A DNA stretch of 64,000 bases from Salmonella enterica subsp. diarizonae (lineage in GTDB: Bacteria; Pseudomonadota; Gammaproteobacteria; Enterobacterales; Enterobacteriaceae), in NCBI RefSeq assembly GCF_008692785.1, contig NZ_VXJV01000010.1, positions 103,302 to 167,301 on the forward strand. The letters run 5' to 3'. The notes under the pieces were generated by a model, which was given only the letters and a program-made list of their open reading frames with translations, did not search any database and was not told the DNA's origin. Position numbers and translations under genes: made by a program. Shown piece by piece: positions 27,235 to 38,521 of the stretch (within the stretch, counting starts at the first letter, position 1; the number at the start of each line of letters is the position of its first letter).

Positions 27235-29025
27235 GTGCAAACCTTTCAAGCCGATCTTGCCATTATAGGCGCCGGTGGCGCGGGATTACGTGCTGCAATT
27301 GCTGCCGCACAGGCGAATCCCAACGCTAAAATCGCACTGATCTCAAAAGTGTACCCGATGCGCAGCCACACTGTCGCTGCCGAAGGGGGTTCAGCCGCTG
27401 TCGCCCAGGATCATGACAGCTTTGACTATCATTTTCACGATACGGTAGCAGGCGGAGACTGGCTGTGTGAGCAGGATGTCGTGGATTACTTTGTCCACCA
27501 TTGTCCCACTGAAATGACGCAGCTCGAGCAATGGGGCTGCCCGTGGAGCCGCCGTCCGGACGGTAGCGTTAACGTGCGTCGCTTCGGTGGTATGAAAATC
27601 GAGCGTACCTGGTTCGCCGCAGATAAAACCGGCTTCCATATGCTGCATACCCTGTTCCAGACTTCCCTGCAATTCCCACAAATCCAGCGCTTTGACGAAC
27701 ATTTTGTGCTGGACATTCTGGTTGATGACAACCATGCGCGCGGCCTGGTGGCGATGAACATGATGGAAGGCACGCTGGTGCAAATCCGCGCCAACGCCGT
27801 GGTAATGGCGACAGGCGGCGCAGGCCGCGTATACCGCTATAACACCAACGGCGGCATCGTCACCGGCGACGGGATGGGCATGGCGCTGAGCCACGGCGTT
27901 CCGCTGCGTGATATGGAATTCGTTCAGTATCACCCGACCGGCCTGCCAGGTTCCGGTATCCTGATGACCGAAGGTTGCCGTGGCGAAGGCGGTATTCTGG
28001 TCAACAAAAATGGCTACCGTTACCTGCAAGACTACGGCATGGGCCCTGAAACGCCGCTGGGCGAGCCGAAAAACAAATATATGGAACTGGGGCCGCGCGA
28101 CAAAGTATCCCAGGCTTTCTGGCACGAATGGCGTAAAGGCAACACTATCTCCACGCCGCGCGGCGATGTGGTTCACCTCGACCTGCGTCATCTCGGCGAG
28201 AAGAAACTGCATGAACGTCTGCCGTTCATTTGCGAACTGGCGAAAGCCTATGTCGGCGTTGATCCGGTTAAAGAACCGATTCCAGTACGTCCGACCGCGC
28301 ACTACACCATGGGCGGCATTGAAACCGACCAGAACTGTGAAAGCCGTGTCAAAGGACTGTTTGCCGTTGGCGAATGTTCCTCTGTCGGTCTGCATGGCGC
28401 GAACCGCCTCGGTTCCAACTCACTGGCGGAACTGGTGGTATTTGGTCGTCTGGCTGGCGAACAAGCGATGGAGCGCGCTGCTACGGCAGGCGCCGCAAAT
28501 AGCGCCGCGCTCGACGCCCAGGTTGCCGACATTGAACAACGTCTGAAAAATCTGGTGAACCAGGAAGGCAACGAAAACTGGTCGAAGATCCGCGATGAGA
28601 TGGGTCTGTCTATGGAAGAAGGTTGCGGTATCTACCGTACCCCGGAACTGATGCAGAAAACCGTTGATAAACTGGCCGAACTTCAGGAACGCTTCAAGCG
28701 CGTACGTATCTCCGATACCTCCAGTGTGTTCAACACTGACCTGCTATATACCATCGAACTGGGTCATGGTCTGAACGTGGCGGAATGTATGGCGCACTCT
28801 GCTCTGGCGCGTAAAGAGTCCCGCGGCGCGCATCAGCGTCTGGATGAAGGCTGTACCGAGCGCGACGATGTGAACTTCCTCAAGCACACCCTCGCCTTCC
28901 GCGATGCTGATGGCACGACCCGCCTGGAATACAGTGACGTGAAAATCACCACCCTGCCGCCAGCCAAACGTGTTTACGGCGGTGAAGCGGAAGCAGCCGA
29001 TAAGAAGGAGAAGGCGAATGGCTGA
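27235..29025 (+). CDS. frdA: Fumarate reductase flavoprotein subunit
   Basis: FrdA is the catalytic subunit that reduces fumarate to succinate in anaerobic respiration. The 596-residue protein has the FAD-binding [15 protein letters not shown] fold near residue 12 and His45 in [10 protein letters not shown], which carries covalent FAD. The active-site region [21 protein letters not shown] is also present. The start is GTG at 27235, preceded by a strong GGAGG seven bases upstream. The C-terminal Lys/Ala-rich tail is slightly shorter than in E. coli (602 residues). Confidence 0.97.
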   Translation: MQTFQADLAIIGAGGAGLRAAIAAAQANPNAKIALISKVYPMRSHTVAAEGGSAAVAQDHDSFDYHFHDTVAGGDWLCEQDVVDYFVHHCPTEMTQLEQWGCPWSRRPDGSVNVRRFGGMKIERTWFAADKTGFHMLHTLFQTSLQFPQIQRFDEHFVLDILVDDNHARGLVAMNMMEGTLVQIRANAVVMATGGAGRVYRYNTNGGIVTGDGMGMALSHGVPLRDMEFVQYHPTGLPGSGILMTEGCRGEGGILVNKNGYRYLQDYGMGPETPLGEPKNKYMELGPRDKVSQAFWHEWRKGNTISTPRGDVVHLDLRHLGEKKLHERLPFICELAKAYVGVDPVKEPIPVRPTAHYTMGGIETDQNCESRVKGLFAVGECSSVGLHGANRLGSNSLAELVVFGRLAGEQAMERAATAGAANSAALDAQVADIEQRLKNLVNQEGNENWSKIRDEMGLSMEEGCGIYRTPELMQKTVDKLAELQERFKRVRISDTSSVFNTDLLYTIELGHGLNVAECMAHSALARKESRGAHQRLDEGCTERDDVNFLKHTLAFRDADGTTRLEYSDVKITTLPPAKRVYGGEAEAADKKEKANG

Positions 29026-29752
29026 GATGAAAAACCTGAAAGTTGAGGTGGTGCGCTATAACCCGGAAACCGATACCGCGCCACACAGTGCTTTCTATGA
29101 AGTTCCTTATGATGAGACAACGTCGCTACTGGATGCGTTGGGCTACATCAAAGATAACCTGTCGCCAGACCTGAGCTACCGCTGGTCCTGTCGTATGGCT
29201 ATCTGCGGCTCTTGCGGCATGATGGTCAACAACGTCCCTAAACTGGCGTGTAAAACTTTCCTGCGCGATTACACCAACGGTATGAAGGTGGAAGCGCTGG
29301 CAAACTTCCCGATTGAGCGCGACCTGGTTGTCGATATGACGCACTTTATTGAAAGTCTGGAAGCGATCAAACCGTACATTATTGGCAACTCTCGCACGCC
29401 GGATCAGGGGCCGAACGTCCAGACCCCGGCGCAAATGGCGAAGTATCACCAGTTCTCCGGTTGCATCAACTGTGGTCTGTGCTACGCCGCGTGCCCGCAG
29501 TTCGGTCTGAACCCTGAGTTTATCGGACCGGCTGCGATTACGCTGGCGCATCGCTATAACGAAGACAGCCGCGACCACGGTAAGAAGGAGCGTATGGCGC
29601 AGTTGAACAGTCCGAACGGCGTATGGACCTGTACTTTCGTGGGCTACTGCTCCGAAGTCTGTCCAAAACATGTCGATCCGGCTGCGGCCATTCAGCAGGG
29701 TAAAGTGGAAAGCTCGAAAGACTTTCTTATCGCCACCCTGAAACCACGCTAA
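29018..29752 (+). CDS. frdB: Fumarate reductase iron-sulfur subunit
   Basis: FrdB passes electrons from menaquinol to FrdA through three iron-sulfur clusters. The 244-residue protein has the [2Fe-2S] motif [12 protein letters not shown] near residue 57 and later ferredoxin-type motifs [12 protein letters not shown] and [15 protein letters not shown] for the [4Fe-4S] and [3Fe-4S] clusters. The ATG at 29018 overlaps frdA by 8 bp. Confidence 0.97.
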
Positions 29753-29762
29753 GGAGTGCAAC

Positions 29763-30158
29763 ATGACGACTAAACGCAAACCCTATGTGCGGCCGATGAC
29801 GTCCACCTGGTGGAAGAAACTGCCGTTTTATCGCTTTTATATGCTGCGCGAAGGCACAGCGGTGCCGGCAGTCTGGTTCAGTATTGAACTGATTTTCGGT
29901 CTGTTTGCACTCAAACACGGCGCGGAATCCTGGATGGGATTCGTCGGCTTTTTACAAAATCCGGTGGTAGTGATCTTAAACCTGATCACCCTGGCTGCCG
30001 CGCTGCTGCATACCAAAACCTGGTTTGAGCTGGCGCCGAAGGCTGCCAATATCATTGTAAAAGACGAAAAAATGGGGCCAGAGCCAATCATCAAAGGGCT
30101 TTGGGTGGTCACTGCGGTAGTCACCGTAGTCATTCTGTATGTTGCCCTGTTCTGGTAA
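29763..30158 (+). CDS. frdC: Fumarate reductase membrane anchor subunit C
   Basis: FrdC, with FrdD, anchors FrdAB to the inner membrane and binds menaquinone. The 131-residue protein starts [20 protein letters not shown] and has three transmembrane segments. It begins 10 bp after frdB, preceded by AAGGAG. Confidence 0.96.
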
Positions 30159-30168
30159 GGAGTCCCGG

Positions 30169-30528
30169 ATGATTAATCCAAACCCAAAACGTTCTGATGA
30201 ACCCGTATTCTGGGGACTGTTTGGCGCAGGCGGTATGTGGGGCGCGATCATCGCGCCGGTGATCGTGCTACTGGTTGGCATCATGCTGCCGCTGGGGCTG
30301 TTTCCGGGCGATGCCCTAAGTTTTGAGCGCGTACTAACGTTCGCCCAAAGCTTTATTGGTCGCGTTTTTCTGTTCCTGATGATCGTACTGCCACTATGGT
30401 GTGGCTTACACCGTATGCACCATGCGATGCATGACCTGAAAATTCATGTGCCCGCGGGCAAATGGGTCTTCTACGGCCTGGCGGCAATCCTGACCGTTGT
30501 GACGGCGATTGGCGTTATCACTCTCTAA
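30169..30528 (+). CDS. frdD: Fumarate reductase membrane anchor subunit D
   Basis: A 119-residue protein with three hydrophobic segments and the conserved [14 protein letters not shown] loop. The ATG at 30169, after AAGGAG, gives [20 protein letters not shown] as in E. coli. It is the last gene of the frd operon. In E. coli the next gene is ampC; here the terminator is followed by blc instead. Confidence 0.96.
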
Positions 30529-30539
30529 GTCGCAACGAT

Positions 30540-30575
30540 GCCCTCTTATCTACCCGGTAAGAGGGCGTTTTTTCT
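30540..30575 (+). terminator. frd operon terminator (the ampC attenuator hairpin in E. coli)
   Basis: GCCCTCTTA and TAAGAGGGC form a stem directly followed by GTTTTTTC. In E. coli the corresponding hairpin attenuates ampC; here there is no ampC downstream. Confidence 0.85.
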
Positions 30576-30639
30576 TTTCCTGCCCCTCATTTTCCCGCCA
30601 GGTTCTACACTTAGAAAAAACACTGGAAGGAAAAACTCT

Positions 30640-31173
30640 ATGCGCTTGCTGCCCGTCGTTGCTGCAGTTACCGCGGCATTTTTGGTTGTCGCCTGTAGTT
30701 CGCCTACGCCGCCTAAAGGCGTTACCGTGGTAAATAACTTTGATGCCAAACGTTACCTCGGCACCTGGTATGAAATCGCACGCCTCGATCATCGATTTGA
30801 GCGTGGACTGGAGCAAGTTACTGCCACCTATAGTCTGCGTAACGATGGCGGGCTTAATGTCATCAATAAAGGCTATAACCCGGATCGGGGAATGTGGCAA
30901 AAAACAGAAGGCAAAGCGTATTTTACCGGTAGTCCAAACCACGCCGCGCTCAAGGTCTCTTTTTTCGGCCCGTTCTACGGCGGCTATAACGTGATTGCGC
31001 TTGACAGGGAATACCGTCATGCGCTGGTGTGCGGCCCGGATCGCGATTATTTGTGGATACTCTCTCGCACGCCAACGCTCTCTGAGGAAATAAAACAGCA
31101 AATGCTGGCCGTCGCGACCCGGGAGGGGTTTGACGTCAATAAATTAATTTGGGTAAAACAATCAGGTTCGTAG
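30640..31173 (+). CDS. blc: Blc, outer-membrane lipocalin
   Basis: Blc is an outer-membrane lipoprotein that binds lysophospholipids and is induced in stationary phase and membrane stress. The 177-residue protein has a lipobox with the lipidated cysteine at residue 19 (FLVVAC). It also has the lipocalin motif YLGTWYEIARLD and the later CGPDRDYLWILSR strand. The ATG at 30640 after TGGAAGGA gives the E. coli N-terminus; earlier in-frame ATGs would overrun the frd terminator. Confidence 0.95.
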   Translation: MRLLPVVAAVTAAFLVVACSSPTPPKGVTVVNNFDAKRYLGTWYEIARLDHRFERGLEQVTATYSLRNDGGLNVINKGYNPDRGMWQKTEGKAYFTGSPNHAALKVSFFGPFYGGYNVIALDREYRHALVCGPDRDYLWILSRTPTLSEEIKQQMLAVATREGFDVNKLIWVKQSGS

Positions 31174-31189
31174 CGATGTCAGCGACGAA

Positions 31190-31507
31190 TTAATGCGTGC
31201 TGAGTTTTAGCCCAATTATACCCGCGACGATCAAGCCAAGACTGAGCAAACGCGCCGGTGAGGCAGACTCGCCCAGCAGAAGGATACCGGTGATTGCCGC
31301 CCCGACGGCGCCGATGCCGGTCCAGATAGCGTACGCCGTTCCAACAGGTAGCGTTTTCATTGCCCAGGAAAGTAACGCCATACTGATAATCATGGCAATA
31401 ATAGTGATAATACTGGGGGTCAGACGAGAAAAACCGTGGGTATACTTCAGGCCGACAGCCCATACCACTTCAAGTAAACCAGCGATTAATAAAATGATCC
31501 AGGACAT
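31190..31507 (-). CDS. sugE: Gdx (SugE), guanidinium exporter of the SMR family
   Basis: A 105-residue small multidrug resistance protein with four transmembrane helices and the conserved Glu in helix 1 ([20 protein letters not shown]). The Gdx subtype exports guanidinium in exchange for protons. The guanidine-II riboswitch directly upstream supports this substrate. It is convergent with blc. Confidence 0.94.
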   Translation of the reverse strand: MSWIILLIAGLLEVVWAVGLKYTHGFSRLTPSIITIIAMIISMALLSWAMKTLPVGTAYAIWTGIGAVGAAITGILLLGESASPARLLSLGLIVAGIIGLKLSTH

Positions 31508-31528
31508 ATCAGGCTCCAGAGAATTAAT

Positions 31529-31570
31529 GGGGCCGTCCCCGCTGAGAATAGCGTTTACAGGTCGTCCTGT
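31529..31570 (-). ncRNA. Guanidine-II (mini-ykkC) riboswitch upstream of sugE
   Basis: On the minus strand two small hairpins with the diagnostic ACGR loops are seen: ACAGG-ACGA-CCTGT (31570-31557) and GGGG-ACGG-CCCC (31540-31529). The second lies about 20 bases before the sugE ATG, near its ribosome-binding site CTGGAG. Guanidine binding to the paired loops is known to free the ribosome-binding site in this class. Confidence 0.93.
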
Positions 31571-31705
31571 AACGTATACGGATTAAAAGCTATTCTTGCC
31601 TGAGAGAAAATGAATTTCAACCTTTTTATTTTTTTCCGTCTAAAGGCGGGAATTGACCCTTTTAAGCCGCGTAATTTTCGCATTTAGCGCCAACAGGAGT
31701 TCTCT

Positions 31706-32353
31706 ATGATGGAGCGCTTTCTGGGATCAGAAAATGCTTTATCTACTTCCAGGTGCAAAAAAACTATGTTGAAAATTTTAGTGATAGACCGATGCCATTT
31801 TACCCGTACGGGAATGGAGGCCTGGCTTAATCACACTGATGTGCTCAGTTCTTCGCTGCTGGTATCCGGGATGAATAACCTTATACTGGCGAAAGAACAT
31901 ATTCTGCAATGGAAGCCTCATCTGGTTATCGCTGATTTATATGGTTTTCTCAACGATGCCTTGCCCGCGCAGCCTATCAATGCATTTTTCGCCGCCTGTG
32001 GGATGACGCCGTTGGTATTATTACAGTCAGGGGATGTGCCGTACAGGTCACACTATGCCAGCCATGCGGTGTTATCTAAACACACGTCTTTACATGAGCT
32101 TGCACAACGAATTAAAGGCGCACTATGTACTCATCCACTGCAGGAAGCGCCGGAAAGCGCCACGCCATTGCTCTCTCCGCAGGAGGAAAAGGTGCTCGCG
32201 ATGTGGACAGAAGGCACCAGCAATAAAGAAATTGCGTATGCGCTTGGCATTCACGGGAAAACGGTTTACACCTATAAACGTAATATCCGTATGAAACTTC
32301 ATATGGATAATCGGTATTCTCCCTTTCTAACGCTTCCGGAGAGAATAGATTAA
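31706..32353 (+). CDS. ecnR: EcnR, LuxR-type regulator next to the entericidin genes
   Basis: A 215-residue protein with an N-terminal receiver-like region (LKILVIDRCHFTRTGMEAWL) that lacks an obvious phosphorylation site. A C-terminal LuxR-type helix-turn-helix follows (LSPQEEKVLAMWTEGTSNKE, then KTVYTYKRNIRMKL). The start at 31706 has a good AGGAG; an internal ATG at 31766 would start at MLKIL. It is convergent with ecnB and known from Salmonella and Citrobacter as the entericidin-associated regulator. E. coli K-12 lacks an intact copy. Confidence 0.85.
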   Translation: MMERFLGSENALSTSRCKKTMLKILVIDRCHFTRTGMEAWLNHTDVLSSSLLVSGMNNLILAKEHILQWKPHLVIADLYGFLNDALPAQPINAFFAACGMTPLVLLQSGDVPYRSHYASHAVLSKHTSLHELAQRIKGALCTHPLQEAPESATPLLSPQEEKVLAMWTEGTSNKEIAYALGIHGKTVYTYKRNIRMKLHMDNRYSPFLTLPERID

Positions 32354-32377
32354 CGGTACGACGCCATGCCGTACCGT
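32352..32377. terminator. Hairpin between convergent ecnR and ecnB
   Basis: AACGGTACG and CGTACCGTT form an inverted repeat around a short loop between the two stop codons. No strong T-run is seen on either side. Confidence 0.45.
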
Positions 32378-32383
32378 TGATGA

Positions 32384-32530
32384 TTACTGCTGAGCTCTGG
32401 TTGCAGCGCCAGAGATCGCACTACCACCGTCCGAGATGTCCTCACCCACGCCACGCGTGGTATTACAAGCGGTTAATACAGTGGAAAGTACCAAAACAGA
32501 AAAGATCGCTGCAATTGTCTTTTTAACCAT
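32384..32530 (-). CDS. ecnB: Entericidin B, toxin lipoprotein
   Basis: A 48-residue lipoprotein with a signal peptide and lipobox Cys at residue 22 (VLSTVLTAC), then the family sequence [20 protein letters not shown]. EcnB promotes cell lysis in stationary phase, and EcnA counteracts it. It was found by reading the minus strand directly. The ATG at 32530 is preceded by GGAAG. It lies downstream of ecnA on the same strand. Confidence 0.93.
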   Translation of the reverse strand: MVKKTIAAIFSVLVLSTVLTACNTTRGVGEDISDGGSAISGAATRAQQ

Positions 32531-32637
32531 AATGTCTTCCTTTTCTAGCCAATGTTGTTTGTGTATAGCAACTTAATAATAGACAACATCCCAGAAAATG
32601 ACGGACGTTCGACTAATTTTAGGAAGACGAGAAGTGA

Positions 32638-32772
32638 TTAACTGGCTGCGCGGGAGAGGGTGTGACCGAGATGCTGAATATCTTCGCAAAAACCACGAGC
32701 GGTATTACATGCCGTTAATAATGTGCCGATGAGGAGAACCAGCGCGACAAGGCTGATAAGGCGTTTCATCAT
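32638..32772 (-). CDS. ecnA: Entericidin A, antidote lipoprotein
   Basis: A 44-residue lipoprotein with lipobox Cys at residue 22 (IGTLLTAC) followed by NTARGFCEDIQHLGHTLSRA, which matches EcnA. The extra Cys at residue 29 replaces the Gly of E. coli EcnA. Two ATG codons stand in tandem (32772 and 32769). It lies between efp and ecnB. Confidence 0.88.
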   Translation of the reverse strand: MMKRLISLVALVLLIGTLLTACNTARGFCEDIQHLGHTLSRAAS

Positions 32773-32832
32773 TGATGCTCGAAAAATACGATGGCGCAGC
32801 ACACGCTACGCCATACTTCCCGGTAACGTAAA

Positions 32833-33399
32833 TTATTTTACGCGAGATACGTATTCGCCGGAACGGGTATCGACTTTGATCACTTCACCAATCTGCACGA
32901 ACAGCGGAACTTTAACCACTGCGCCAGTAGACAGAGTAGCTGGTTTACCGCCCGTACCTGCGGTATCGCCCTTCAGACCTGGGTCGGTATCAACGATTTC
33001 CAGTTCAACAAAGTTTGGCGGGGTGACAGAGATTGGCTGACCGTTCCACAGGGTCACGATGCATTCCGCCTGATCCAGCAGCCATTTTGCGTTGTCGCCG
33101 ATAGCTTTGGCATCTGCAGAGAGCTGTTCGAAGGTTTCGTTGTTCATGAAATGCCAGAACTCACCGTCGTTATACAGGTAAGTCAGGTTCATATCGACCA
33201 CATCCGCGCCTTCAGCGGAATCGGTCGATTTGAAGGTTTTCTCTACACGCGTGCCGGTCAGCAGGCGACGCAGCTTAACGCGGGCAAACGCCTGGCCTTT
33301 ACCCGGTTTCACGAATTCACTGGATTCAACCGCATAAGGTTCGCCATCCAACATGATTTTAAGACCGGAACGAAAATCGTTGCTATAGTAAGTCGCCAT
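32833..33399 (-). CDS. efp: Elongation factor P
   Basis: EF-P relieves ribosome stalling at polyproline stretches. The 188-residue protein has the modification loop [17 protein letters not shown] with Lys34, the residue beta-lysylated by EpmA and hydroxylated by EpmC. Three beta-barrel domains are present. The ATG at 33399 gives [20 protein letters not shown]; upstream in-frame codons belong to the antisense of epmB. It is divergent from epmB, 40 bp apart. Confidence 0.97.
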
Positions 33400-33439
33400 A
33401 AGGCCCTCTGAAATTGTTAACTGGTAGCTAAGCCACAAA

Positions 33440-34468
33440 ATGGCGCATATTGTAACCCTAAATACCCCATTGCGAGAAGATTGGTTAGCGCAACTTGCCG
33501 ATGTTGTGACCAATCCCGATGAACTGCTGCATCTTTTACAGATTGAAGCTGATGAAAAACTCCGGGCAGGACAGGACGCCAGGCATTTGTTTGCCCTCCG
33601 CGTGCCGCGCGCTTTTATTGCGCGCATGGAGAAAGGCAACCCTGACGATCCTCTTTTACGTCAGGTACTGACGTCCCGGGACGAATTTATTGTCGCCCCC
33701 GGTTTCTCCACCGACCCGCTGGAAGAGCAACACAGCGTGGTGCCAGGATTATTGCATAAATACCAAAACCGAGCGCTATTGCTGGTAAAAGGCGGATGCG
33801 CGGTAAATTGCCGCTACTGTTTCCGTCGTCACTTCCCGTATGCGGAGAATCAAGGCAATAAACGCAACTGGAAAGTCGCGCTGGAGTATATTGCCGCGCA
33901 CCCGGAACTGGATGAGATCATCTTTTCCGGCGGCGATCCGCTGATGGCGAAAGATCATGAGCTGGACTGGCTGCTCACGCAACTGGAAGCCATTAAGCAC
34001 GTCAAGCGGTTACGCATCCATAGCCGGTTGCCTATCGTCATCCCGGCACGTATTACTGACGAACTGGTCGCCCGCTTTGACCAGTCGCGTCTGCAACTTT
34101 TGCTGGTGAACCATATCAACCACGCCAATGAAGTGGACGAGGCGTTCTGCCTGGCGATGAAGAAACTGCGCCGCGTGGGCGTAACGCTTCTCAACCAGAG
34201 CGTCCTGCTGCGTGGCGTGAATGATAATGCGCAAGCGCTGGCGAATCTGAGCAACGCGCTATTCGACGCCGGAGTGATGCCCTATTACCTGCATGTGCTG
34301 GATAAAGTGCAGGGTGCCGCGCATTTTATGGTCACCGATGACGAAGCCCGGCAAATCATGCGCGAACTGCTCACGCTGGTATCCGGCTATATGGTGCCAA
34401 GACTGGCGCGTGAAATTGGCGGCGAACCGAGCAAAACGCCGCTTGATTTACAGCTTCGTCAACAATAA
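33440..34468 (+). CDS. epmB: EpmB, L-lysine 2,3-aminomutase
   Basis: EpmB (YjeK) is a radical-SAM, PLP-dependent enzyme that makes (R)-beta-lysine for EF-P modification. The 342-residue protein has the CxxxCxxC cluster motif CRYCFRRHF preceded by GGCAVN (about residues 120-132), then SGGDPL and the later PLP-lysine region [13 protein letters not shown]. It is transcribed divergently from its pathway substrate gene efp. Confidence 0.96.
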
Positions 34469-34751
34469 TACTCGCGGGCGAATCAGGGACGGCGAAAAAT
34501 ATTACCGCGCAATATCACGAGGAGATTCGCCCTGCGATTCTCCTCACCATCTGGCGACGATAAAATAACGTTCGTTATCCCTCCTATTTCTGACACTCTC
34601 TTTTCAATAAAATCCGTTTTAGGACTCGCTTAGCATGTACTGCATTTTCAAATTATACTGGCTTTCCTTTTTATAGAGCAGCATAAACAATTCATATATT
34701 AAATACATTACTATTAAACATTTAATTATTTTATATTTATGGAGAATTGAC
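34469..34751. other. AT-rich spacer between epmB and the yjeJ remnant
   Basis: No reading frame or RNA structure of note. The right half is strongly AT-rich and should hold the former yjeJ promoter and its ribosome-binding site (GGAG at 34741). Confidence 0.5.
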
Positions 34752-35609
34752 ATAGCCTTAACGATTAAAGAACTAAATACCGGCGTTATTCGTCACAATA
34801 ATACGTTTATCGCGCTGGCGCTTAAGGTGAAGTCCCTGAGAAATAAAGAAATAGTGCTTTTCTTTCCTGTGCTCGCGCTGCGAGACCTGCTGATCGGCCT
34901 TGAACACCAGCTTTATTTACAACACTCGCTTCCGGAACAAGAGCAGGAAAAACGCCAGAAAGCCAAAAGCATCCATGTGCGTAAAATGCATGAGAATATT
35001 CCGGCAATACTCCGTGAAGAGCTGGAAAACGCCGATATTAATTAGCGCATTGAGTCCTTAGCGCTCAGCGATAATACAGAAGAGGCATTAATCTTTACGT
35101 TAAATCTGCACAATGGTAGCCACCTGGATTTACAGGTTGGAGAGTGGCAGGTTGAAGTCCTGGTGATAGCTATTATTCACGCTATTAACAATGCCGGAAT
35201 GCGTGAGCTCGCATTGCGTATTTCTTCAATGCTGGACTTTTTACCATTATACGATGCTGATTGTCTGGAAAACGGTAATCTGCAATTCGATACCTATAAC
35301 CAGCCCGACTGGAAACATAATCTGTATAACCATTATCTGGCGCTCGTTTATCGTTACACGGATGAAGCAGGAAAATCTTATGATTGCGGCACCATCATTA
35401 AAACCCGCAGTCAGTCAGGCTCTAAAGAAGCCGAAGCGATATCACGCCGTTTGCTGAATTACAGCCCGCGTCTTAAAAAGCAGGAGGGAAGACCATGTAA
35501 GGTTTTTGTCAGAACGCCAGGAACCGGTAAAGCAACGCGTCTGACGCAAGATCAATGCCTGCGCGCGTTGCATAATCTACGCATGGGGTCATCGCAGGAA
35601 AAACACTAA
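34752..35609 (+). pseudogene. yjeJ: yjeJ, broken by an amber codon and a lost start
   Basis: Reading one frame through 34752-35609 gives a continuous protein like E. coli YjeJ (about 285 residues, function unknown), starting LTIKELNTGVIRHNNTFIAL and ending RALHNLRMGSSQEKH. A TAG at 35043-35045 interrupts it after about 97 codons, and the codon at the expected start (34752) is ATA, 7 bases after GGAG. Residual starts at 34827 and 35163 would yield only fragments of 72 and 148 residues. Gene decay is the simplest reading. Confidence 0.8.
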
Positions 35610-35656
35610 CCATATCGCCCCCTGAATCTTGCAGAGGGCGTTACGATTCAGACATA

Positions 35657-36010
35657 TCAGTTCGGACATTTATAAACCTGGCCGTTCATCTCGCTGGCCG
35701 TCGGGACAAAGCTGGACAACATGCCCTGCGACGGGCTACTTACGCCATACAGAACGTTCCCGCCCATCGCGGCCGCCTGGTTACGCAGATCGTTCGCTGC
35801 GCCGCGCATTGACCCCCCCTCTTCGCCGTGCTGGCCTGAAAACCAGTTACTCTGTTTACCGGTTGCCGTACCAATAAGCTGGCATTCCGCGCCTGGCTTA
35901 TCTTCGACAAAGCGCACATTCTGGCCGGCCGCGGTGAGTTCGTTGCTGGAGCTACAACCCGCCATCAGCAGCGCGGCGCCAACGATCCCTGCTAAATATT
36001 TCACGTGCAT
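35657..36010 (-). CDS. yjeI: YjeI, lipoprotein (DUF4156)
   Basis: A 117-residue lipoprotein with the lipobox LMAGC (Cys19) and a DUF4156 domain including the conserved RNQAAAMGGNV stretch. The function is unknown. The ATG at 36010 gives the E. coli N-terminus MHVKYLAGIVGAALLMAG; an ATG six codons earlier is less likely. It lies downstream of groL on the same strand beyond the groL terminator. Confidence 0.9.
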   Translation of the reverse strand: MHVKYLAGIVGAALLMAGCSSSNELTAAGQNVRFVEDKPGAECQLIGTATGKQSNWFSGQHGEEGGSMRGAANDLRNQAAAMGGNVLYGVSSPSQGMLSSFVPTASEMNGQVYKCPN

Positions 36011-36082
36011 GTTATTCCCCATAATCAATGAGCTGGACGTTTTGTCCGTATCTGAATCTTATACTAAAAAGATGACCAAAAG

Positions 36083-36114
36083 AAAAACCCCCGGTCATTT
36101 CTGCCCGGAGGTTT
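36083..36114 (-). terminator. Rho-independent terminator of groSL
   Basis: On the minus strand AAACCTCCGGGC and GACCGGGGGTTT pair imperfectly and are followed by TTTTCTTTT, about 150 bp past the groL stop. Confidence 0.8.
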
Positions 36115-36262
36115 CTCAATTCTGGGAGATAAGCACCCAAATCATTCTGGTTGCAGGAAGGCGGCCAGTTTGTTAATCCCCAGGAGCTTACTCAAGTAAG
36201 TGACTGGGGTTAGCAAACGCAGCCAACGCATCTGCAGCCTGAAGGATGCAGGGTGTAGGCAA

Positions 36263-37921
<1,659 letters not shown>

Positions 37922-37952
37922 TTAAATTCGTATGTTCAGTGTCGTTCGCGGA

Positions 37953-38285
<333 letters not shown>

Positions 38286-38328
38286 TTACGCCGGCCCGTA
38301 AACGGTTTCCCGGCTGGTGACCAGAGAG

Positions 38329-38357
38329 ATGGGGATGGGATTTTGCCCCTTCAAGGG
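38329..38357 (-). promoter_or_regulatory. Sigma-32 heat-shock promoter of groSL
   Basis: The minus strand reads CCCCTTGAAGGGG (-35 type, CTTGAA) followed by CATCCCCAT (-10 type) with the spacing of the E. coli groE promoter, about 90 bp before the groS start. Confidence 0.85.
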
Positions 38358-38521
38358 GGGAGATGAAAAAAAATTCTTCTAAGCCAAAAAAGCTGTAAAA
38401 ACGCTACTTATCTCACGTTTACCCGAGGTTTAGAACATCCTGCTAAAAGAAAATGCGTGTGTGATACGCTTAAAAATGTCTGTCGTCGCCTGACGTTACA
38501 ATGCCGCCGGATAATTAGCTT

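Noticed and set aside
27391..28395. Long (334-codon) open frame opposite frdA
   Set aside because: It lies wholly antisense to the conserved frdA frame and has the composition expected of a shadow of GC-rich codons.
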